From: Candidatus Borrarchaeota archaeon | GTDB taxonomy: Archaea > Asgardarchaeota > Sifarchaeia > Borrarchaeales > Borrarchaeaceae | NCBI GenBank assembly: GCA_016840645.1 | Contig: JAEORY010000023.1 | Location: 1 to 19,307 of the forward strand | Reading direction: 5' to 3' | DNA: 19,307 bases | In this document: one piece after another, positions 1 through 6,516 of the stretch | Numbering within the stretch: position 1 is the first letter of the stretch | Layout: each line of letters starts with the position of its first letter | The notes under the pieces: generated by a model | What the model was told of the DNA's origin: nothing | Databases searched by the model: none | Seen by the model: the letters and a program-made list of their open reading frames with translations, nothing else | Translations under genes and position numbers: made by a program

Positions 1-1
1 G

Positions 2-838
2 TCTTTTCAGATGGTTAAGAATCACAGGTTGAAACGCTATGAAGTCCATGTCGTCGTAGAAAAGGAAGTTATGCCGGTGCTGAAGTCGCTGACCGGCATC
101 GACCTGGGTTTGAAGCGACTGGCCACTGCCGTAGCGTGCGAATTGGAGGGCGAAGGCAGTGTCATCCACTTTAAAAAAGAGGATTACAAAGACTTTTTCA
201 TCCATATGCGGCAACTGAGCAACAGGATCGCTAAATTAAAACGGTTAGGGAACTACGCGGTAGTGAAGAAACTTTACAGTAAACGATTGAATTACGCGAG
301 GGATTTCAGGAGAAAACTAGCAATTGATATTGCTGAGCACCACACAGGTTCGCTGCTGGTCATAGGTTACCCCGACAAAGTGCGTAACTGCCACTACAAA
401 GGCTCGGGGCACAGGAGAAACCGAAAACGGGTCAATCATTGGGCGTTCAAGGACTGTGCCGACCGTATCGCGATGGCGGTGCTGATGCGTGATGGAGTAC
501 CCTTGGTTATCAACGAGTGGTGGACCACCCATCGCTGTTCGATGTGCGGTTCGCGTAAGGTGGAGGTCAAGGACAGGGCGTTCAGGTGCCTGACATGCGG
601 ATTTACTGCCGATAGAGATGTAAACGCGGCGTTTAACATCCTATTAGACGCTATTAAGTGCCTTACGGGACTAACAAAGCGGCGGAAAGATGTTAGGACA
701 AAAAACAAAGTGTTCCTTGAAGGAACGGGGGGTGCGGTGGATCACCCCGAACTGTCGATGAGCGGGTTCTTGCTATCCCTCGTAGGGAAGGCTCAACAAT
801 CCGTGAGGGCAGAAGCTCCGACCGAAAGGGCGGAGTAG
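2..838 (+). CDS. tnpB: TnpB-family RNA-guided nuclease (IS200/IS605 OrfB), 5' end cut by window edge
   Basis: The reading frame is open from the first bases, so the protein continues upstream of the window; the first ATG (11) is internal. It matches residues in the second half of the TnpB at 15909-17378, with about 32 differences over roughly 275 aligned residues counted by eye. Visible motifs are the RuvC-I block GIDLGLKRLATAV, a Cys4 zinc finger (CSMC ... CLTC) and the RuvC-III block CGFTADRDVNAAFNI. TnpB family proteins are omegaRNA-guided DNA nucleases of IS200/IS605 elements. The stretch where RuvC-II normally supplies an acidic residue reads LLVIGYPDKV, so that residue seems absent. Here the position matching the TAG of the related copy is a GAG codon, so this copy is uninterrupted as far as visible. 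No TnpA lies nearby. Confidence 0.93.
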   Translation, partial: SFQMVKNHRLKRYEVHVVVEKEVMPVLKSLTGIDLGLKRLATAVACELEGEGSVIHFKKEDYKDFFIHMRQLSNRIAKLKRLGNYAVVKKLYSKRLNYARDFRRKLAIDIAEHHTGSLLVIGYPDKVRNCHYKGSGHRRNRKRVNHWAFKDCADRIAMAVLMRDGVPLVINEWWTTHRCSMCGSRKVEVKDRAFRCLTCGFTADRDVNAAFNILLDAIKCLTGLTKRRKDVRTKNKVFLEGTGGAVDHPELSMSGFLLSLVGKAQQSVRAEAPTERAE

Positions 839-843
839 TTCAC
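705..843 (+). ncRNA. Putative omegaRNA / right end of TnpB element A
   Basis: The 3' end of tnpB and 5 nt beyond it contain a run of hairpins: GTTCCTT/AAGGAAC (712-718 with 720-726), CCCTC/GAGGG (777-781 with 805-809) and CTCCG/CGGAG (816-820 with 831-835). It ends in TAGTTCAC at 836-843. The same terminal octamer closes the elements at 9207-9214 and 17376-17383. In characterised TnpB systems the omegaRNA overlaps the end of tnpB and its guide is the DNA just beyond the right end; here that guide would start at 844 with TAGAAAGTTAGTCAT. The 5' boundary is a guess. Confidence 0.6.
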
Positions 844-867
844 TAGAAAGTTAGTCATATTCCATAT

Positions 868-1037
868 CAACTACCCCACCTGAAGGGTAGGGCTTGAAGA
901 GTACCCGTTATTAACAAACCGCCCGAGGTTGGGTACACTAACCCCTGTCAACGCAGAACGGGTTGTGTGAGCAACACCTGCCCTCAATTCCTCTCCCCGC
1001 TAAAGCTGAGGGGTCTCCTTGAGGTGATATCAATGAA
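868..1037 (+). other. Solo IS605-like right end / omegaRNA-like structured element (copy 1)
   Basis: This ~170 nt non-coding segment begins with a CTACCC/GGGTAG hairpin (871-876 with 885-890) followed by GGCTTG. It has a central stem GTACCC/GGGTAC (901-906 with 931-936), a GTTG/CAAC hairpin near 963-975 and a 3' hairpin CCCC/GGGG (995-998 with 1010-1013). It ends with CTCCTTGAGGTG (1015-1026) and TCAATGAA (1030-1037). A second copy with the same ends and order of helices lies at 3481-3669. The layout resembles right ends of archaeal IS200/IS605 elements, but the adjacent tnpB already has its own, different right end at 843. A structured regulatory leader for the downstream gene is the main alternative. 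Confidence 0.55.
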
Positions 1038-1094
1038 GTTGTTAGTTAACTCTTGGAGGTATCTGTTATAAATACTGCGACCGATTACACCAAT

Positions 1095-1826
1095 ATGGAA
1101 CGTAGGTTGTTGACATTACTGTTAGAGAACCATGCACTATTTCTTGATATTGAATTGCATTTAATGATTCCTGAGAACGCGAAAGGGCAGTTACACTATT
1201 TTTACATGCGAAAATTGCATGTGGGAACAAAAGGCCTCCAAAAAATCCTCCACACTTTGCGAAAGAAAGGATTAGTGGAACGCAGAGATCTAAAAAGAGG
1301 ACGATCTTTCGCAATGAGGTATCTACTTACCTCGCAAGGAAGAATAGTGGGAAACAAATTACTCAAGGAAAGAGAGGCCCCTCCTCAAGTTCTAACAGAG
1401 AGTCATATGCGGGTTTTGGCAAAATCAGATGAGGAATTTGCTAAAGAAGAACCACTATTCGCAATCTCCCCAAAAGGTGCAATTATCTCGATAAATGATG
1501 TAACCATTAAAAAAGAAACTCGAACAGTCCCAATCAGAAAAGAACACATACTAGTAAAAGATGATATTGTGATAGTAACAAAACGAGTAAGTGGGGGTAA
1601 TTGTAAAATTTTAATTAAAGGATTGAAACGACAAATTGCTCCAGAGGTATATGAAAAGGCAAAACGAGTCTGCTTGCTGACTGAGATTTGTGACGATTTC
1701 GAATGCTGTATTCAAACACCACTTTCAGAGGAGTGTTTTTCGTCCATAAATGTCTTAACGCAAGGAGACCGTGCAAGAAAACTATTGAATGAATGGAAAA
1801 CTACTATTAAAGGAGTGGAACGCTAG
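1095..1826 (+). CDS. Winged-helix-like paralogue 1 of three (unknown family)
   Basis: I do not recognise a named family. The N-terminal ~95 residues look like a winged helix: helices around LLTLLLENHALF, the stretch VGTKGLQKILHTLRKKGLVERR as recognition-helix region, then MRYLLTSQGR as wing. The C-terminal ~140 residues look beta-rich (KGAIISINDVTIKKE, DDIVIVTKR, CKILIKGL) and end in a helix (ARKLLNEW). The same blocks occur in the next two genes, so they are tandem duplicates. The start is uncertain: ATG 1095 is the first ATG in frame and TTG 1053 is an alternative. The best ribosome-binding site (GGAGGT, 1055-1060) points to codon 1068, an ATA, which also fits the paralogues' length. Sequence-specific transcription control is an inference from the fold pattern only. 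Confidence 0.75.
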   Translation: MERRLLTLLLENHALFLDIELHLMIPENAKGQLHYFYMRKLHVGTKGLQKILHTLRKKGLVERRDLKRGRSFAMRYLLTSQGRIVGNKLLKEREAPPQVLTESHMRVLAKSDEEFAKEEPLFAISPKGAIISINDVTIKKETRTVPIRKEHILVKDDIVIVTKRVSGGNCKILIKGLKRQIAPEVYEKAKRVCLLTEICDDFECCIQTPLSEECFSSINVLTQGDRARKLLNEWKTTIKGVER

Positions 1827-1853
1827 TCCACGATTTTGATTGGACGGAGGCCG

Positions 1854-2624
1854 ATGTGGGATAAAGACCTGAAGCTGTTGGAGGATGACTTGTTAGTTCT
1901 ATGTTTAGAGAATTGCAGTGTATATCTATTTGCGGATGATCGGCACTATACTGGTAGTTATAGACCAAACGCTATAGATATGCCAGGGAAGACATCCACT
2001 TGGTATGCATGTCGACTAAAAGTGGGATCAAGAACTTTTATGCGAATAGCAAAACAGGCATGCGCCAAAAAACTATTGGAAGAGCGGTGTGTTATGCGAA
2101 ATCATTCGTTCGTAGGACGTCTAGAACTTACCCCTTTAGGAGAAAAGACTGCAAAACGCTTGAAAGCTGAAAGAAATGATGGATTTCCCGAATCCGAAGA
2201 CGAATCCCTCATAAAAGTCCGAGTACGCTTGTACACACCTCACGCTCAAGAAGAACCAATACTTGTTATGAGAGAAGAGTGCCTTTCCTCGTTAACAGCC
2301 GTAACCATATTACGAGAAAAGACTGATAACGAAGAATACATAATCACACGAAGCGATACAATTGTTGTCACAATAAGAGATGTCGAACAACCCGCAGGAA
2401 ATGGTCGAAAAATCTTAGTGAAGGGCGTTGAATTAAAATCTTCATTTTATGAGCGGATCAAAAGGTTGGTTCGGATAACGTTAAGCACTGAAAACCTCCA
2501 ATTTAGTTTTGTACCACATACACCACTTCCTTGTAAATTCTCTACCGTAAAAGAGTTAAGAAAAAATAAGGCACAAAAAATGCTCAAACAGTGGAATTGT
2601 TTCAAAAAAACGTCTTTTTCGTAA
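1854..2624 (+). CDS. Winged-helix-like paralogue 2 of three (unknown family)
   Basis: This is a tandem paralogue of the genes on both sides. The shared plan is LED-DLLVLCLEN at the start, then PGKTSTWYACRLKVGSRT, then LTPLGEK at the wing, then IITRSDTIVVTIR and KILVKGVE in the C-terminal domain, closing with KMLKQW. It is the most divergent of the three in the putative recognition helix (FMRIAKQACAKKLLEERC), which would suit a different DNA target if it binds DNA. Start ATG 1854 is preceded by GGAGG at 1846-1850; an upstream TTG at 1836 is less likely because paralogue 3 also starts about eight residues before the conserved LED. The gene begins 27 bp after paralogue 1, consistent with co-transcription. 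Confidence 0.8.
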   Translation: MWDKDLKLLEDDLLVLCLENCSVYLFADDRHYTGSYRPNAIDMPGKTSTWYACRLKVGSRTFMRIAKQACAKKLLEERCVMRNHSFVGRLELTPLGEKTAKRLKAERNDGFPESEDESLIKVRVRLYTPHAQEEPILVMREECLSSLTAVTILREKTDNEEYIITRSDTIVVTIRDVEQPAGNGRKILVKGVELKSSFYERIKRLVRITLSTENLQFSFVPHTPLPCKFSTVKELRKNKAQKMLKQWNCFKKTSFS

Positions 2625-2663
2625 TCTGTCAGCATTAACATGTTACAAACGGAATGTTTTAAG

Positions 2664-2686
2664 TATGTTACTAGGTATGTTACTAG
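2664..2686. repeat. Two direct copies of TATGTTACTAG between paralogues 2 and 3
   Basis: The unit TATGTTACTAG occurs at 2664-2674 and 2676-2686, so the copies are offset by 12 bp, close to one helical turn. A related CATGTTAC lies at 2639-2646. The repeats sit in the only sizeable gap inside the three-gene array (2625-2720), 35 bp upstream of the third gene. They could be an operator, possibly for one of the winged-helix paralogues. That role is inference. Confidence 0.5.
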
Positions 2687-2720
2687 TAATGTGTTGTAGA
2701 GACACATGTAGGCTGATTTT

Positions 2721-3503
2721 ATGATTGATCAATTACAACCATTAGAAGATCAATTTCTTGTTCTTTTACTAGATAACGTAAGCATTTTTCCGCAGTATGA
2801 CCGCTGGGATATCATTAGTTCAGAACTCCCACCTGGAAAACTGATTTTCTGGTATGCTGGAAGGCTTAACATCGGAACAAAAACACTTCTAAAAATAATG
2901 CGAAGTCTTGACAAAAAAGAGTTAATTAAAAGGCAGGATTGTGCAAGAAGACGGGCTTCAGTAATGAGATATGTACTCACAAAGAAAGGAAAAGAATTTG
3001 CGATTCAAATTAAGGCAAGGCGCAACACAGGTCGCTGTATGAAGTCTCCTAAGGATTGCTACCTCAAAGTATTAACAACAACGTGCGGAAGCGAAGGTAT
3101 AGAACAGCCACTTTTTGCAATGAAGCAGGGACAGATAACACCAATCAAAGATGTAGCAATAAAAAAAGAAATCACAGAGAGAGCAGAGTTCGTTATTACG
3201 CGTGGAGATACTCTTATCGTAACAGTGAGAAAGAACCACAAAAAGAGCGACGTGCATGAAATACTCATAAAAGGTCTTGCTTGTGAATCTGAGTTATTTG
3301 AGAAGGTAAAACGTTATGCACTTGTTTTTTTGCAGCAGAGAGGCGACTACAATGGAAATCACTTGTCTTACAAATTTGTTTCTCTGACAGTTCTCCCGGA
3401 TTCCTATCTTTCAAACAAAATATTCTTACATAAGAAAACTAAGAGCGTGCTCAAAGAATGGAGAGACCATACCTCAAGTCACCTACCCCTCCCTAACGGG
3501 TAG
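2721..3503 (+). CDS. Winged-helix-like paralogue 3 of three (unknown family)
   Basis: This is the third tandem paralogue. It keeps LEDQFLVLLLDN, FWYAGRLNIGTKTLLKIMRSL as the likely helix-turn-helix, MRYVLTKKGKEF as wing, IKDVAIKKE, FVITRGDTLIVTVRK and EILIKGLA in the C-terminal domain, and the closing VLKEW. It is closer to paralogue 1 than to paralogue 2 in the N-terminal half. The ATG at 2721 has no strong ribosome-binding site and lies behind a 96 bp gap with direct repeats, so it may have its own promoter. The last residues (SSHLPLPNG) and the stop codon lie inside the first hairpin of the structured element at 3481-3669. The natural C-terminus was therefore probably replaced by insertion of that element. 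Confidence 0.8.
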   Translation: MIDQLQPLEDQFLVLLLDNVSIFPQYDRWDIISSELPPGKLIFWYAGRLNIGTKTLLKIMRSLDKKELIKRQDCARRRASVMRYVLTKKGKEFAIQIKARRNTGRCMKSPKDCYLKVLTTTCGSEGIEQPLFAMKQGQITPIKDVAIKKEITERAEFVITRGDTLIVTVRKNHKKSDVHEILIKGLACESELFEKVKRYALVFLQQRGDYNGNHLSYKFVSLTVLPDSYLSNKIFLHKKTKSVLKEWRDHTSSHLPLPNG

Positions 3504-3669
3504 GCTTGTTCATACAAGTCCCTTAGTCGATTAGAGGGCTTTCCTCTATAGGGGGCAGCAGTTGTGTAGGTTACGACACCTTGGGGTGTTCCACTACTCC
3601 CGCTCTGTCGTCCGCTGATTAGAAGTCCTGAAGCCTTTGGACGGAGCCTCCTTGAGGTGTTTCAATGAA
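3481..3669 (+). other. Solo IS605-like right end / omegaRNA-like structured element (copy 2)
   Basis: This is a divergent second copy of the element at 868-1037. It opens with CTACCC/GGGTAG (3483-3488 with 3498-3503) and GGCTTG, then has CTTGT/ACAAG (3504-3518), an AGAGG/CCTCT hairpin (about 3533-3547), a GTTGT/ACGAC stem and a 3' hairpin GTCC/GGAC (3625-3628 with 3639-3642). It closes with CTCCTTGAGGTG (3648-3659) and TCAATGAA (3662-3669). Most loop and stem bases differ from copy 1 while the helix order is kept. No tnpB of this type is attached. Downstream lies only the 3' end of a minus-strand gene, which argues against a cis-regulatory leader for this copy. Confidence 0.55.
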
Positions 3670-3705
3670 CTACAGAAAACTAAGAACTGATAAAAAGCCG
3701 TCCCT

Positions 3706-5607
3706 TTAGAACGCCGCTGTCAGCATCTCGTTGATGTGTGTCACTATATCTTTCCAATTTTGTACCTCTAGCACCTTTCCGTTTTTAGCAAGTTGTTTAG
3801 CAAACCAAGGTCTGCCCTGCGGGATATAGAATACATTAACTTGATCAAAAAATCTTATGACATCCCTAGGGTCTTCTCCATGAGTCCAGACACAATCCGA
3901 AATCAAAAATGTTATTTTTTTTGACGCATTCGCGCGTATAAATTCGTTTAGGGAGACTTCTAAAGCCGCTCTTATGTCTGTCAACATTGTGTGGCGAAGT
4001 GAGACGATATCAGTGACAACTTTATCAATTTGCCTTTCCTGATTTAATCCTTTTAACAGATACAGGTCTGTATTATAGGCAAGCACTCCAAAGTTGTCAT
4101 TTTTGCGATTCATTGTATAGGAAAGAATAGATGCGATGAGGGTAGCTATCTCGATTTTCTCGCCTCTCATCGATTCAGAACAATCTACAAGGAGCATAGC
4201 CCCTCTACTAGTTTTTTCTCGTGATCTGACAATAAAATCTTCTTCTTTGGGATATATCTCTTGGACTAAATTTTCAATTGTACGCTCGACGTCGAGGTCG
4301 TCTTCTCCATTAAACTTGTGAGGTCGTAAACGTCCTTCACGTCTTCCAAAAGGAGTCGCTCTAAGTGCGCGCTTTAGAATAACTTGCAATGATAATACTT
4401 TTGCCAATTGTTTCATGTATTCCCTTGGTTGCCGTTTATGATATTCTACTCCCTCTGAGGAGCTGTGAGTCGGGAGTGAATCGAATGTCACGAGATTTTT
4501 TGCATTCAATCCTGTAGAATGAGCATCTTTTTCAACTTCCTTTTCAAGAGGAAGTGGATATGCTGTACCTTCTATTACTTCTGGAGTTGAAACCTTGATT
4601 TCTTCGATCTTATCGTCATCTTCGGGAGCTTTACTTTTTTTTTCAGGAAATAATTCTTTTTCTAATTCATCATCTTCTTTAGTTTCTTCCTTTTTTTCAT
4701 CTTCTTCTCCTGGTCCCTCGGTGTCAATTTCACTTTGAAGTTCCTCAAAAATTGAGGATATTATCTCGTAAATTATGTCCTCTTCTGATTTGTCAGTTGT
4801 AGGAGCGGGCCAAATTTTTAAGCGTAAGGAAACGATAGCAGCGTCGAGTAAATCCTCAAAGGTGTAGTTATCTTTTGCGCCATTCATTATTAACTGAACG
4901 AAATCGATTGCACCTCTTATACTTGCACCTGCTTTTAGATCTGGATGTATTCTGCTTCTTTGTATGATTTCAACGGATAAGTCGATTAGCCATTCATCTT
5001 CACATCGTGTGTTATCTTTAACTATTTGTTTTTCCTCTTCTTTGGACTGATACAACATTTTTAGACTTACAAACCGATCTAGAACCCCACGGCTAATGCG
5101 CGAGACTCCAATATCGTCCAAGGGATTTTGAGTTGCCACCACTGAAAAATTTGCATTAGCATTTACGTTTCCATAACGCGGAATATCCATCGTCTTTTCA
5201 CTAAGCGAAACAAGTAACACATTAAGTGTTTCAGGCGGTGCTCTGTTGATTTCCTCTATGTAAAGTATACCGCCCTCTTCCATGGCTTTGACCAATGGAC
5301 CTTTTCGAAAATTCTCTTTTTTATAACCTGTCTGCAATACTGCTGAGGGATCAAAATGTCCGACCAACTTGGGAACAGTCAAGTCTTCATTGCCTTCCAC
5401 GAAATAAAATGGGACGTCTAAAATTTCGCTGAGAGTCCTAAGTATGGTTGTTTTTGAAGTTCCTGGGGCGCCTTCAAGAAGAACTGCCTTATCGGCAGCT
5501 AATGAACTTAATATAAGACGAGTTTCTTTCCGTCTTCCTACGATTCGTATACATACATCATCGTATACCTTATTTACGTCGAGGTTCATGTCTCTGCTTC
5601 CTTCCAT
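3706..5607 (-). CDS. MoxR/ChlI-type AAA+ ATPase fused to a VWA (ChlD-like) domain
   Basis: The 633-residue protein has an AAA+ module with Walker A GAPGTSKTT (residues 46-54), Walker B LYIEE (115-119), sensor-1 VATQNP (157-162) and the arginine-finger region GVLDRF. A highly acidic linker spans about residues 290-340. The C-terminal von Willebrand A domain has a complete MIDAS: DCSES (475-479), Thr in HTMLTDI (~543) and Asp in LISDCVW (~571). The order matches ATPase-VWA proteins of the magnesium/cobalt chelatase type and MoxR-VWA pairs, which remodel a partner protein with ATP. No large chelatase subunit (ChlH/CobN) lies in the window, so the partner is unknown. The second Met (5587-5589) is an alternative start just after GGAAGGA. 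It is transcribed away from the DUF362 gene. Confidence 0.88.
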   Translation of the reverse strand: MEGSRDMNLDVNKVYDDVCIRIVGRRKETRLILSSLAADKAVLLEGAPGTSKTTILRTLSEILDVPFYFVEGNEDLTVPKLVGHFDPSAVLQTGYKKENFRKGPLVKAMEEGGILYIEEINRAPPETLNVLLVSLSEKTMDIPRYGNVNANANFSVVATQNPLDDIGVSRISRGVLDRFVSLKMLYQSKEEEKQIVKDNTRCEDEWLIDLSVEIIQRSRIHPDLKAGASIRGAIDFVQLIMNGAKDNYTFEDLLDAAIVSLRLKIWPAPTTDKSEEDIIYEIISSIFEELQSEIDTEGPGEEDEKKEETKEDDELEKELFPEKKSKAPEDDDKIEEIKVSTPEVIEGTAYPLPLEKEVEKDAHSTGLNAKNLVTFDSLPTHSSSEGVEYHKRQPREYMKQLAKVLSLQVILKRALRATPFGRREGRLRPHKFNGEDDLDVERTIENLVQEIYPKEEDFIVRSREKTSRGAMLLVDCSESMRGEKIEIATLIASILSYTMNRKNDNFGVLAYNTDLYLLKGLNQERQIDKVVTDIVSLRHTMLTDIRAALEVSLNEFIRANASKKITFLISDCVWTHGEDPRDVIRFFDQVNVFYIPQGRPWFAKQLAKNGKVLEVQNWKDIVTHINEMLTAAF

Positions 5608-5636
5608 TTTTGGAACTTTATTGAGATGAATAAGAC

Positions 5637-5644
5637 TTATTTAA
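5637..5644 (-). promoter_or_regulatory. TATA-like box for the MoxR-VWA gene
   Basis: On the minus strand the sequence CCGTTTAAATAAG contains TTTAAATA about 33 bp upstream of the ATG at 5607. At usual archaeal spacing, transcription would begin within a few bases of that ATG, giving a leaderless or very short leader transcript. Confidence 0.4.
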
Positions 5645-5749
5645 ACGGTGATAATTTCTCAAATTTTCTTTAACTCTATTTGACTAGTCATCTCATTTGG
5701 TAAACATGCCCGCCAAATTATAAGATTTTTGTTATATGTAAATAGGATG

Positions 5750-5785
5750 CTCACGAAAAGTCTCACGAAAAGTCTCACGAAAACT
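5750..5785. repeat. Three tandem 12-bp units CTCACGAAAAGT
   Basis: CTCACGAAAAGT is present twice exactly (5750-5761, 5762-5773) and once as CTCACGAAAACT (5774-5785). It sits just upstream of the TnpB relic, in otherwise non-coding DNA. It looks like simple replication-slippage expansion; no function is apparent. Confidence 0.7.
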
Positions 5786-5804
5786 CTCGAATTCGTTACG
5801 AGGG

Positions 5805-6029
5805 ATGCTGTACGAAATCCTCAGTTACAAAGCTACACGTGTCGGGATTACGCTAATCCGGGTAAATCCGCGCTGGATGTTGAGTTATTGTCTGCGCTGT
5901 GTGACCAAAGGGGAAAAAATCAGTGAACCCAGCAGCCGTCAAGTTATAAAACGAAGTAGATTCTTTTATTGTGACGCTTGTAGTTATCTGGCAGACCAGG
6001 ATTATATAGCCGCCCTTAGTATCTATTAA
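5805..6029 (+). pseudogene. Decayed C-terminal fragment of a TnpB
   Basis: The reading frame translates to a recognisable TnpB tail: EILSYKATRVGI aligns with the family's LxYKAExxGI, and VNPRWMLSYCLRC with VNPxxTSQxCxxCG. RFFYCDACSYLADQDYIAAL aligns with RxFxCxxCGxxxDRDxNAAxNI. All four zinc-finger cysteines remain, but TSQ, both glycines after CxxC and the DRDxNAA motif are eroded. Everything N-terminal, including RuvC-I and RuvC-II, is gone. It is a dead remnant unrelated in detail to the other three TnpB genes here. A second open frame over the same bases (from 5729) shows nothing recognisable. Confidence 0.75.
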
Positions 6030-6440
6030 AAATATCAAAAAATGCACAAGAAACGCTGTAATTTAAAACACGCAAAGCCTGCACCCTATATGGCGACGGG
6101 GTATCCCGCGCAATCGTCCTAGCGGGGGCTCCACTCCGTTGCTCGTGGGTGGATAAGCACTTTATAAGAGATATCTATTATGAAAGGAACTGTGAAATCT
6201 CACTACAAGGACTTTGGCAACTTTAGAAGTCTTTGCTCAAGACATCATTAAGACGTCGTTTCGTATTCTTAGAAGTGTCTCTTTTTTAATGCACCTGCAG
6301 TATTTAGAGACAAATTTCAACTCGTATCACTCTTTAAAATAAAAATTTATAAAGGTGGACTAAATTTAAGCAACCTAATATGTCTTACTCCTTTTGACTT
6401 CGGTGTCAGAAGGAAAATATTCATAATAACTGTCTCGGTA
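6030..6440. other. Non-coding stretch with hairpins of a probable IS605 right-end relic
   Basis: I see no gene here. Between 6105 and 6148 there are two hairpins: CCCGC/GCGGG (6105-6109 with 6122-6126) and CCAC/GTGG (6131-6134 with 6145-6148). They lie 75-120 bp downstream of the TnpB relic's stop, where an IS605 right end would be expected. From about 6160 to 6440 the sequence is AT-rich and I find nothing convincing apart from a TATA-like TTTATAAA at 6346-6353. Confidence 0.4.
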
Positions 6441-6449
6441 GAGATACAG

Positions 6450-6457
6450 TATATAAT
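6450..6457 (+). promoter_or_regulatory. TATA-like box for the DUF362 gene
   Basis: TATATAAT lies 60 bp upstream of the ATG at 6517, placing transcription start near 6480. The ribosome-binding site GAGGTA at 6505-6510 has 6 nt spacing to the ATG. The TTTATAAA at 6346-6353 is a weaker alternative that would leave a long leader. Confidence 0.4.
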
Positions 6458-6516
6458 ACAAAGACAATGATTATTTCATATTTTGCGTCCACGAAAGAAA
6501 ATGTGAGGTAATAAAA

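Noticed and set aside
436..708. Minus-strand open frames antisense to the TnpB genes (also 16934-17248)
   Set aside because: They are shadows of the conserved TnpB frame and translate to nothing recognisable.
1033..1071. Short reading frame after GAGGTG in the first structured element (ATG 1033), and the similar one at 3665
   Set aside because: The peptides (12 and 14 codons) share no sequence beyond Met; the GAGGTG-ATG arrangement is explained by the conserved element end.
3481..3669. Riboswitch or cis-regulatory leader
   Set aside because: No plus-strand gene follows this copy, and the ends and helices fit an IS605-like right end better.
5750..5785. The 12-bp tandem units as a CRISPR array or origin iterons
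   Set aside because: Units abut without spacers and there are only three; no cas or replication gene is near.
5729..5926. Open frame starting in the 12-bp tandem repeats
   Set aside because: Its repeated LTKS arises from the DNA repeat and the rest overlaps the TnpB relic in the wrong frame.
6085..6150. tRNA or other stable RNA gene
   Set aside because: The two hairpins do not form a cloverleaf and there is no T-loop consensus; the position fits a transposon right-end relic.
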